8,712 nt of DNA from Nanobdellota archaeon (GTDB lineage Archaea; Nanobdellota; Nanobdellia; Woesearchaeales; JAUYGA01), in NCBI GenBank assembly GCA_030690755.1, contig JAUYGA010000180.1, positions 1 to 8,712 on the forward strand. The letters are read 5' to 3'. Each line of letters starts with the position of its first letter. Position 1 is the first letter of the stretch. This document shows positions 1 to 5,099 of the stretch, piece by piece. A program made the translations under genes and the position numbers. Below the pieces are notes generated by a model. It was not told the DNA's origin. It ran no database searches and was given only the letters and a program-made list of their open reading frames with translations.

Positions 1-2
1 AT

Positions 3-134
3 TCTGAAAATAAGGTTTTGGATATTACACAAAAAACAGCAGATAACAAAATTGTCAAAACGATAAAAAAAGCAGTGAAAAAACCAAAAAAAAGAGGCCT
101 GACAAAAGGAAAAAAGAAAGCAAGGAGGTGCTGA
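3..134 (+). CDS. C-terminal end of a lysine-rich protein (5' truncated by window)
   Basis: One frame is open from the first bases to a TGA at 132-134 and encodes 43 residues, starting SENKVLDITQKT and ending in a very basic tail (TKGKKKARRC). The other two + frames are closed by stops at position 5 and position 64. The tail contains about 16 Lys/Arg in its last 25 residues, as in nucleic-acid-binding proteins, but no domain is visible, so the function is unknown. The stop codon lies inside the 5' arm of the folded RNA leader at 123-210, so translation to the end of this gene would melt that arm. This may couple its expression to the downstream genes. Three SD-led small genes follow on the same strand, which suggests an operon. 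Reading-frame assignment rests on openness and composition only. Confidence 0.55.
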   Translation, partial: SENKVLDITQKTADNKIVKTIKKAVKKPKKRGLTKGKKKARRC

Positions 135-210
135 GAAACAAGTGCTTAGAAATTAAAAATTTCTGGCACCGCGTGAAGCGGTTTCTGGCACCTCCTCGTA
201 AACTCGGAGG
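123..210 (+). promoter_or_regulatory. Structured RNA leader that can hide an SD site
   Basis: The segment contains nested inverted repeats. Outer helix: 123-131 (AGGAGGTGC) with 188-196 (GCACCTCCT), continued across a small internal loop by 134-139 (AGAAAC) with 181-186 (GTTTCT). Inner hairpin: 142-145/166-169 (GTGC/GCAC) continued by 148-154/158-164 (AGAAATT/AATTTCT, loop AAA). A third small hairpin is CCGC 169-172 / GCGG 178-181. The pyrimidine arm CCTCC (191-195) resembles the 16S anti-SD. It can alternatively pair with GGAGG at 206-210, the ribosome site of the next gene (ATG 218). The pairings are mutually exclusive, so a translational switch is plausible. That role is inferred and no ligand class is recognised. 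Confidence 0.6.
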
Positions 211-217
211 AACAAAA

Positions 218-307
218 ATGGCAAAACTAACAAAGCAAGAAAAGCATCAAAAAAAGTGGATAGAAAACAGAGATAATGAATCAGAAGATGATTTGGAGGA
301 TGAATAA
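218..307 (+). CDS. 29-aa charged small protein
   Basis: This short frame starts at an ATG placed 7 nt after GGAGG (206-210) and ends at TAA 305-307. The product is bipartite: a basic first half (MAKLTKQEKHQKKW) and a strongly acidic end (ESEDDLEDE). I recognise no family. Reality is supported by the good SD, by the second SD (GGAGG, 295-299) embedded in its last codons, and by the next ATG beginning 1 nt after its stop. That is tight, probably coupled, operon packing. The next gene also begins Met-Ala-Lys with a Lys/Gln/Glu-rich N-terminus, so the two may be related in style or origin. The structured leader upstream would control this start. It could be a tiny DNA mimic or partner peptide, but that is speculation. 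Confidence 0.55.
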   Translation: MAKLTKQEKHQKKWIENRDNESEDDLEDE

Positions 308-308
308 A

Positions 309-518
309 ATGGCAAAACAAGAAACAAAAGAAAAACAAGAAAGCAAACAAAAACAAGAAATGACGCAAGAGCTAAGCGAAACAAAAATTGAGCAGCTAAA
401 CAAGCAGCCCATAATTGAAACAGCAATTAGAAGAAGTGAAAACGGCCTGTTCGTTATACACAGAACTATTATTACGGACATTAAGCCGATTAAATACTAT
501 GAGAAAGTTTTGGCCTAA
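309..518 (+). CDS. 69-aa hypothetical protein, charged N-terminus
   Basis: I chose ATG 309 over an upstream in-frame ATG at 276 because GGAGG at 295-299 lies 9 nt before it and the upstream start falls inside the previous gene. Residues 1-25 are almost entirely Lys, Gln and Glu (MAKQETKEKQESKQKQ), probably a coiled or disordered segment. The second half (about 30-69) is more ordinary, with ETAIRRSENGLFVIHRT and a short hydrophobic strand pattern ending YYEKVLA. No family is recognised. It sits in a same-strand series with the 29-aa gene (1 nt apart) and the zinc ribbon gene (49 nt downstream), so co-transcription is likely. Confidence 0.65.
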   Translation: MAKQETKEKQESKQKQEMTQELSETKIEQLNKQPIIETAIRRSENGLFVIHRTIITDIKPIKYYEKVLA

Positions 519-528
519 AAGAAAAAGT

Positions 529-549
529 AAAAAAGAGGTGATACTTTAT
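529..549 (+). repeat. Direct repeat a, copy 1 (21 bp)
   Basis: Six A residues followed by GAGGTGATACTTTAT. The same 21 bases occur at 2171-2191. Here the repeat lies in the leader of the zinc-ribbon gene. Its GTG at 538 is even in frame with that gene, but the ATG at 568 has the better SD. See the findings for the a-b-a'-b' arrangement. Confidence 0.75.
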
Positions 550-567
550 TTTTTGGAGGTATTGAAA

Positions 568-717
568 ATGGAAACTAGAAATCACAAAACGGCAATTTGC
601 TCAAAGTGTGGAAGCACTGATTTGTATTTTTATGAAGGTTGTTTAGGTTATGAATCTGTTAGATGCAGCAAATGCGGCCATGAGCATACGGATGAGAACC
701 CTGTTGATGAAAAGTAA
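568..717 (+). CDS. 49-aa zinc ribbon protein
   Basis: Start ATG 568 follows GGAGGT (555-560) by 7 nt; the frame is open further upstream but has no better ribosome site. The product carries two Cys knuckles, CSKCG at about residues 11-15 and CSKCGHEH at 33-40, which is the CxxC...CxxC pattern of a rubredoxin-like zinc ribbon. An additional Cys lies between them (YEGCLGYE). Such small archaeal zinc ribbons usually bind nucleic acid or act as protein adaptors, but no specific partner can be named. It is the last member of the SD-led small-gene series; an AT-rich region with a new promoter follows. Confidence 0.8.
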   Translation: METRNHKTAICSKCGSTDLYFYEGCLGYESVRCSKCGHEHTDENPVDEK

Positions 718-734
718 TTAATTTTGAATAGCAA

Positions 735-746
735 CCTATATAAATA
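735..746 (+). promoter_or_regulatory. TATA box of the C2HC zinc-finger gene
   Basis: CCTATATAAATA fits an archaeal TATA element. A start of transcription about 25 nt downstream (near 766) would leave a short leader containing GAGATG (772-777), an SD-like site 7 nt before ATG 785. Confidence 0.6.
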
Positions 747-784
747 ACTCTGTTTTACCTTTATTATCGTAGAGATGAACTAAA

Positions 785-1039
785 ATGATGCTTGGACAAT
801 ATAAACATTGTAGATATTGTAAGGGAAGATTTATGTTGAAAGCTAAAAAAGACTGGTTAGGTAGAACAAAGCCTAATTTTGTGATGAAAACAAATCCAAA
901 CACAGAAGAACCAATTTTTTTCCATGCGAAGTGTTGGAAAGTTTATCTTAAAGCCAGAGCACAGAAAAGAAAGTATAGATTGTCTGGTGGTCTTAATACT
1001 GGAGTAGCGTCTGTTAAAGGTGAAATCGAAGAAAATTAA
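785..1039 (+). CDS. 84-aa C2HC zinc-finger protein (PARP-finger-like spacing)
   Basis: The product has CRYC (Cys9, Cys12) and, 34 residues later, HAKC (His47, Cys50), i.e. C-x2-C-x34-H-x2-C, followed by an aromatic/basic helix (WKVYLKARAQKRKYR). This spacing resembles treble-clef fingers of the PARP/LIM type that bind DNA ends or proteins; the family assignment is my inference from spacing only. Two tandem ATGs (785 and 788) exist, and the first is used here with GAGATG 7 nt upstream. It has its own promoter. It ends 21 nt from the end of the convergent nuclease pair, with no clear terminator in between. A DNA-binding accessory to the neighbouring nucleases is possible but unproven. Confidence 0.75.
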   Translation: MMLGQYKHCRYCKGRFMLKAKKDWLGRTKPNFVMKTNPNTEEPIFFHAKCWKVYLKARAQKRKYRLSGGLNTGVASVKGEIEEN

Positions 1040-1060
1040 TGACTTGCAATGTTGATATTA

Positions 1061-1579
1061 CTATTCTTCATCTTTAAAAAAATCTGTAAACAACACATAG
1101 TCTTCAGTCGTCTTTTTCCCACGCTCAAACATCATTATTTTTGTATCTTTTAATTTGTTTCCAAGAATTATATGGAATCCGTGATGATACGAGAATTTCC
1201 CCGTACTTCCAGTAAGTACCTCAAGAACCTCTCTATCTCTTTTAAGCCTATTCTTGTCTTTCTCTTTCCATTTTTTTATTTCAAAACATAGATAATCGTC
1301 ATGCACTCTTACATCTCTATTGCGTTTATGAACTATCATATCCACTATAAATTCATCACCATCGGCTATTTTCTTTGCAGTGTACCCAGAAAGATTATAT
1401 TCTCGATTATATTCACAATCTACATAATAATCATTTCCAAATAGGTTTTGTAAGTGATGTGCAATTCTAAAATTCATACATTCTTCTTTCAATTCAAAAT
1501 CGAGTAATGATGGTCTCTCTGCATAGAAACTTTCAAGTGCAGATTTTATTTTCTGTTTAGTGTCATGGTCGAGGGTCAT
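1061..1579 (-). CDS. PD-(D/E)XK-type nuclease-like protein
   Basis: Counted from the chosen start (172 aa), the protein has CEYNR (Glu56), then DMIVHKR (Asp80) and, after about 20 residues, YLCFEIKKW (Glu100-x-Lys102), with Asp115 further on. This E...D-x19-ExK order is the signature of PD-(D/E)XK nuclease folds. The family with CEYNR, DxIxHxR and ExKK is widespread and uncharacterised as far as I know. The start at 1579 follows GAAGGTG on the minus strand with 9 nt spacing, and it overlaps the end of the GIY-YIG gene by 17 nt. A longer frame to 1627 exists but has no usable SD and a 65-nt overlap. It is translated after, and probably coupled to, the GIY-YIG gene. Likely action is DNA cleavage in defence or repair; the substrate is unknown. 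Confidence 0.75.
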   Translation of the reverse strand: MTLDHDTKQKIKSALESFYAERPSLLDFELKEECMNFRIAHHLQNLFGNDYYVDCEYNREYNLSGYTAKKIADGDEFIVDMIVHKRNRDVRVHDDYLCFEIKKWKEKDKNRLKRDREVLEVLTGSTGKFSYHHGFHIILGNKLKDTKIMMFERGKKTTEDYVLFTDFFKDEE

Positions 1580-1982
1580 GTTCTTTTGCACCTTCTTTGT
1601 CATTTGCTTTATGTTTACTCCCATCATTGTATACTGGATTAATTACTCCTATAGCAAAGTGCTCTAATCTTACTCTGAATTTAGTTTTTAATACTTGGAA
1701 CTTGCAGTTTTTAATCAAATATCTTCTTGCACTGCTATTTTCTAACCTGTAAGTCCATCCAATTTTATTTATGAGAGCACCATCTTCATCCAAATGGTCT
1801 CTGTATATTCTTCTATAAACATTATCGCCTTCACCGATGTATATTATTTTTTCTCCATCATAAATGACATATACACCACTAACTTTCAAATCATCATATT
1901 TTTTATTGAAATATCTGAATTTGGAATCTAACAACTTCTGTAATTCATTTTTCATTTCAACAATGGGGTGCTCTATATCCAT
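1563..1982 (-). CDS. GIY-YIG endonuclease-like protein
   Basis: This 139-aa protein has all expected GIY-YIG landmarks. They are SGVYVIY (GIY-equivalent at 36-38), IIYIGEGDN (YIG at 48-50), YRRIYRDHL with the catalytic-type Arg57/58, and RLEHFAIGVINPVYN with the metal-binding Glu107 and the family's NPxxN ending. About 33 residues precede the fold, and a short charged tail (KHKANDKEGAKEH) follows. Such stand-alone domains nick or cut DNA in restriction, repair and homing enzymes. No second DNA-binding domain is present, so specificity may come from the overlapping PD-(D/E)XK partner downstream. A TATA box at 2004-2015 lies ~27 nt before the ATG, so the transcript is probably leaderless. The gene is AT-rich, like the other cargo genes. 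Confidence 0.85.
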   Translation of the reverse strand: MDIEHPIVEMKNELQKLLDSKFRYFNKKYDDLKVSGVYVIYDGEKIIYIGEGDNVYRRIYRDHLDEDGALINKIGWTYRLENSSARRYLIKNCKFQVLKTKFRVRLEHFAIGVINPVYNDGSKHKANDKEGAKEHDPRP

Positions 1983-2003
1983 TAGAACAAGTATCTCAAT
2001 CTT

Positions 2004-2015
2004 AATTTATAAATT
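2004..2015 (-). promoter_or_regulatory. TATA box of the nuclease pair (leaderless)
   Basis: AATTTATAAATT (a perfect palindrome) is centred about 27 nt upstream of ATG 1982 on the minus strand. No SD-like site lies between, so transcription likely starts at or next to the start codon. Because the box is palindromic, orientation is set only by the gene. Confidence 0.65.
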
Positions 2016-2035
2016 CGTTGTTTTTTATTCAGCGG

Positions 2036-2124
2036 CCTTCCCTTTCAAATTTCTACACATTTTTTCTTTTTAGCACCTCAGCTATTTTTCTTTATCGGCA
2101 CGCTTCAAAGTTCATTGTGTTTTC
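2036..2124 (+). repeat. Direct repeat b, copy 1 (~89 bp)
   Basis: The segment begins CCTTCCCTTTCAAATTTCTA and ends TTCATTGTGTTTTC. It matches 4919-5011 over its whole length, with only a few substitutions and two short gaps by eye. It contains two T-tracts (near 2060-2071 and 2084-2093), each followed by a (G)GCAC motif. It has no open frame here (TAG right after the first T-tract). The adjoining 2125-2247 holds no gene: only repeat a' (2171-2191) and the next promoter. Confidence 0.85.
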
Positions 2125-2170
2125 AAAATAGTTTGGTAGATATAGAAGAAGTAACCTGAGCGTTGAAAGC

Positions 2171-2191
2171 AAAAAAGAGGTGATACTTTAT
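2171..2191 (+). repeat. Direct repeat a, copy 2 (21 bp)
   Basis: Identical over 21 bases to 529-549, with GAGGTG inside. Unlike copy 1 it is not followed by a start codon or GGAGG, so here it is an orphan piece of leader, 46 nt after repeat b and 56 nt before the VRR-NUC/HIRAN gene. Confidence 0.75.
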
Positions 2192-2216
2192 ATTTAAAAT
2201 ATCATTGGCTGAAAGA

Positions 2217-2226
2217 TTTTTATACT
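2217..2226 (+). promoter_or_regulatory. TATA box of the VRR-NUC/HIRAN gene (leaderless)
   Basis: TTTTTATACT is centred about 26 nt before ATG 2248, with no SD between. A second TATA-like run (TTATACTTTA, 2228-2237) is too close to the start to serve. Confidence 0.65.
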
Positions 2227-2247
2227 CTTATACTTTATTTTAATAAA

Positions 2248-4284
2248 ATGACTAATAGAATGGTTTGTTTTGAAGGGAAATATGTTCTAAAGAAAGGCGA
2301 CTTATTTGAAAAAGAGATAGAAGAGTCTGATGAAAAAGAGTATTATATACCTAGCTATAACTATAAGAGCTACTTCATTCTACAAGATTTAATAGATAAA
2401 AGAGACCCTGTGGTGTATGTATGGGTTAAAAAAATTTACACTTCAATGAAAAAAAGAAGTGACCTTACCTCGGTTTGTTTGATGAAGAACAATAAAGAAG
2501 TATGGACAAAAAAATTAGACGCTGAGGTATATTCAGAGTGTTATTCTTTCGACAAAGGAGTTTTTTTATTGTTATCAAAAGCAGGTCAAATTAAAGAAAA
2601 AAGTCATCTTATCTCTCTTAGTTTTGACGGAGATATTTTGTTTGAAAAAAAGTTTTCAACACAGAAAGAAGAGTCACCAAATCAGTTGATTTTATACAAT
2701 CCTAGCTTTTATATTCAAGGAAACGATAATAAAGTTGATTATTTTCCAACAGGTGATTTTTATAAAGATGTAGATGAAATACTGGACGTTAACCCAAGAA
2801 AGCATGATGCCTCATACTGCCGCACACTCTCTTCACATCCTTACACTGAAATAGATACCGAAACTAATATGGAAGAACATTTCAGTAAACTAAAATTTAA
2901 AAAGTTGAAAAAAAATTTCTTTTATTGGCACCGAGGATTAAATAAGCATCATAGTCCAGAAAATCTTATATTCTGGCAACCAAGAGCATCTTCTAGAGCA
3001 GAGCTAGGATTAAATGAATCAGATGTATTATTAGAAGATTGCATAATTCTGAAAACCTACATTAATGGTGTGGTTAAGTTGTCTTTATTATCTCTAAATG
3101 ATTTCAGTGAAAAAACTCTAATTAAACTAAACTCTGAAGAAATAGGAATTCTAAAAGAAGGATTGTCCTTTCGTGAAATCGAACTTGCCATTACTGACCC
3201 AAGCGTAATCTTAAAAGATAATAACAAAAATATTATTTTTTTAAGAATAGAATACAATTACAAATACCAGGACAGGTATAACTGGATTAAAGTAGTTGTC
3301 AAAGATAATAAACTCGTTCTCGTGGATTGTGAATTAAATCCAGAATTAATAGAGTATTTCAAGTATTCTAAACCTGTTATTTATTCCTCATTGCCCGAGG
3401 ATTCGGGATTTAGAATTAAGCCATTGGAGTTTTCTCACGTTAATTTTTCAAATAAAGATGAAATTTTGGATTTTTTTTCTAAACATGAAAGCGAAATCAA
3501 GACAGAAGAGGTTTCTGTCAACTATGTTGGTGTCGGTTACAAATCTTCAGAAAGTAAATTTATCGTTGAATATAAAAATGAAAAGCTATTTCTTGAAGAT
3601 TGTGTGGTAACCATGGCTAAAGAAAAGAGGCTATTAGTTGCTCGTTCCGTATTAGAAACTAAGGGAAATTTAATAAATATTTTTAAGTTAGCAGATGATA
3701 AAGAAATTAGTTTAAGTCTTTTTAGAGAACATAAGGAACTGATTGAAAATATCAGAAAAATCCCGAAGGGAATAAGAGAATTTATTTCAACACATTCTAT
3801 AGGAATCCCTGATTTATTTTCCTATGATGCTAAGAATGAGAAATTTATGTTTATTGAGATTAAATCTCAAAATGATAATTTATCACTTGTTCAAAAGTGT
3901 TGGTTTAATGAATTTACCAAATTAAATTCAAAAATAGAATATGTTCTCTTTAAAGTTAAATCATCAACTAAAATTCCTGAAATACAAGAAACAATAATCA
4001 AAGGCGTGCAATTTAGAAAGATTAAAATTGAAGAATTAGATAAAATCAAAATAGGGGATAATCTAACCCTAATCCATGAATCAGGCAATCGTTATGACCC
4101 TTCAGCAATAAGAATATTTCACAATAAACTATGTTTAGGGTACGTCCCTAAAGGGTTTGCCGATAAGGAAAGATTAATTGAAAGCATTAAAAAAAATAAA
4201 TATGGAGTCCAAGTAACACAAAAATATTCTGCCACAGTTCTTAAAGATTATAGGATATTCGTAAAGATTTACTTTTTAGATTAA
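2248..4284 (+). CDS. Large protein: unknown N-terminus, VRR-NUC nuclease domain, HIRAN domain
   Basis: The 678-aa protein has two recognisable C-terminal domains. Residues ~505-570 carry GIPDL (Asp522), FIEIKS (Glu537-x-Lys539), NDNLS (Asp543) and Q549-x2-W552. This is the PD-(D/E)XK core of VRR-NUC domains, which cut branched or ordinary DNA. Residues ~586-678 carry NRYDPSAIRI (614-623) and LGYVPKGFA, the HIRAN hallmark, a module that binds DNA 3' ends in HLTF/Rad5. Residues 1-500 are unrecognised. They are rich in short strands with motifs such as SFDGDILFEKKF that recall beta-propeller blades (inference). No helicase motifs are present. The promoter suggests leaderless expression. A membrane-anchored gene follows 81 nt downstream on the same strand, and direct repeats a' and b' bracket the two. 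A DNA-end-sensing defence or repair nuclease is the best guess. Confidence 0.85.
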   Translation: MTNRMVCFEGKYVLKKGDLFEKEIEESDEKEYYIPSYNYKSYFILQDLIDKRDPVVYVWVKKIYTSMKKRSDLTSVCLMKNNKEVWTKKLDAEVYSECYSFDKGVFLLLSKAGQIKEKSHLISLSFDGDILFEKKFSTQKEESPNQLILYNPSFYIQGNDNKVDYFPTGDFYKDVDEILDVNPRKHDASYCRTLSSHPYTEIDTETNMEEHFSKLKFKKLKKNFFYWHRGLNKHHSPENLIFWQPRASSRAELGLNESDVLLEDCIILKTYINGVVKLSLLSLNDFSEKTLIKLNSEEIGILKEGLSFREIELAITDPSVILKDNNKNIIFLRIEYNYKYQDRYNWIKVVVKDNKLVLVDCELNPELIEYFKYSKPVIYSSLPEDSGFRIKPLEFSHVNFSNKDEILDFFSKHESEIKTEEVSVNYVGVGYKSSESKFIVEYKNEKLFLEDCVVTMAKEKRLLVARSVLETKGNLINIFKLADDKEISLSLFREHKELIENIRKIPKGIREFISTHSIGIPDLFSYDAKNEKFMFIEIKSQNDNLSLVQKCWFNEFTKLNSKIEYVLFKVKSSTKIPEIQETIIKGVQFRKIKIEELDKIKIGDNLTLIHESGNRYDPSAIRIFHNKLCLGYVPKGFADKERLIESIKKNKYGVQVTQKYSATVLKDYRIFVKIYFLD

Positions 4285-4329
4285 GAATTATTATCAATAC
4301 AAAAACAGCATGGAAATTCCTTTTTATGC

Positions 4330-4342
4330 TAATATTTAAATA
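4330..4342 (+). promoter_or_regulatory. TATA box of the membrane-anchored gene (leaderless)
   Basis: TAATATTTAAATA is centred about 29 nt before ATG 4366, with no SD-like site. The downstream gene may therefore be expressed independently of the VRR-NUC/HIRAN gene. A weak stem AGCAT/ATGCT (4307-4311/4326-4330) with a T5 run lies just upstream and could end the previous transcript. Confidence 0.55.
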
Positions 4343-4365
4343 AACAACTATCTTCCAATCATTTT

Positions 4366-4827
4366 ATGGCAGCTCTTGAAGAAATGATTTTACAAGCATT
4401 AATCACTCTTTTGGTGGCAGCTTTATTGTACGCTTTTTCTAGGGCATTTGAACTTTATTTAATTAAACCATATTATAATTTTAAGCGGGAAGTTATTGAA
4501 ACAAAAATAGACTTACTTTTTTATAGAAATATTTTAACAGCATCTCTTGAAAAAGAAACCACAAATAAAGAATTTATTGGAAAAGCACGAGATTGTCAAG
4601 AAAAAATAAGAAGCAGATGGTCAAGAGTTTCCGTCAGATATGAAGTAGTTCCAAAATGGATGTTTTCAAGGAAATTACCGACAAATAAAGAAATTAAAAT
4701 GATTGAAGAGAACTTAATATATCTCTCAAATAGAAGTATTTTCAAACGGGATAGTGTTCCTGATGATTGCGTGAATAGTGATAAAAAAATAAATGAAATT
4801 CTAAAAATATTCAAAAAAACAATTTGA
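4366..4827 (+). CDS. 153-aa membrane-anchored cytoplasmic protein, uncharacterised
   Basis: One hydrophobic helix (about residues 7-32, LQALITLLVAALLYAFSRAF) is followed by a charged domain of ~120 residues, so a single-pass, probably cytoplasm-facing protein is expected. Within the domain, RSRWSRVSVRYEVVP, then LPTNKEI and ENLIYLSN, match a pattern I recall from widely distributed uncharacterised TM proteins (R..S..L.A.Y..IP / LP....I..A...LI.LSN). That resemblance is from memory and untested. ATG 4366 is supported by the TATA box and by the helix starting at once. Its position just after the VRR-NUC/HIRAN gene, and inside the same repeat-bounded interval, suggests a functional pair, perhaps membrane tethering or an effector. 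Confidence 0.75.
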   Translation: MAALEEMILQALITLLVAALLYAFSRAFELYLIKPYYNFKREVIETKIDLLFYRNILTASLEKETTNKEFIGKARDCQEKIRSRWSRVSVRYEVVPKWMFSRKLPTNKEIKMIEENLIYLSNRSIFKRDSVPDDCVNSDKKINEILKIFKKTI

Positions 4828-4870
4828 GAGAATAGTATAGATTTCACTCATATTAAGATTTAAAGAAGTC

Positions 4871-4877
4871 TTTTTTT
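4871..4877 (+). terminator. Oligo-T terminator after the membrane-anchored gene
   Basis: A run of seven T residues lies 43 nt after the stop at 4827. U-runs alone can end transcription by archaeal RNA polymerase. No strong hairpin precedes it. Confidence 0.45.
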
Positions 4878-4918
4878 CAAAGATAAAAACCAACAATTAT
4901 TCTTTTCTCATTTAGTGA

Positions 4919-5011
4919 CCTTCCCTTTCAAATTTCTACAAATTTTTTCTTTTTTACGGCACACTCCGACTATTTTTCTTTACGGCACGCTTCAAAGTTC
5001 ATTGTGTTTTC
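4919..5011 (+). repeat. Direct repeat b, copy 2 (~93 bp)
   Basis: Second copy of the element at 2036-2124, starting CCTTCCCTTTC and ending GTGTTTTC. It shows an internal tandem more clearly than copy 1: a T-tract plus ACGGCACAC (4943-4964), then TTTTTCTTT plus ACGGCACGC (4973-4990). It lies in the leader region of the ArdC-like gene and is followed at once by a small hairpin, CCTTTC TTGC GAAAGG (5012-5027). Confidence 0.85.
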
Positions 5012-5066
5012 CCTTTCTTGCGAAAGGTCGGCTTTGCCTAAAACATCATGACTTCTCCGCTGCAGG

Positions 5067-5095
5067 GCACCTCAGAAAAATTAGCACGGAGGTGC
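5067..5095 (+). promoter_or_regulatory. SD-sequestering hairpin of the ArdC-like gene
   Basis: GCACCTC (5067-5073) is complementary to GAGGTGC (5089-5095), which contains most of the SD GGAGGTG (5088-5094) of ATG 5100. The loop is 15 nt. An alternative four-base stem GCAC (5084-5087)/GTGC (5092-5095) would present GGAG in its loop. The same anti-SD-like CACCTC arm against GAGGTGC recurs in the leader at 123-210, so both genes may share a translational control logic (inferred). Confidence 0.55.
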
Positions 5096-5099
5096 AACA

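Noticed and set aside
153..481. Minus-strand frames rich in Phe, Leu and Ser over the small-gene operon
   Set aside because: They are antisense shadows of lysine-rich genes, with no promoter or SD.
415..567. Longer start for the zinc-ribbon protein
   Set aside because: It overlaps the 69-aa gene in another frame and passes repeat a. GGAGGT lies 7 nt before ATG 568.
1580..1627. Longer N-terminus for the PD-(D/E)XK protein (start at 1627)
   Set aside because: It would overlap the GIY-YIG gene by 65 nt and its nearest GGAG is 18 nt away, whereas ATG 1579 has GAAGGTG at 9 nt.
4307..4330. Hairpin AGCAT/ATGCT with an internal GGAA-A-TTCC palindrome after the VRR-NUC/HIRAN gene
   Set aside because: The five-base AT-rich stem is too weak to call a terminator. 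It is mentioned only under the neighbouring promoter.
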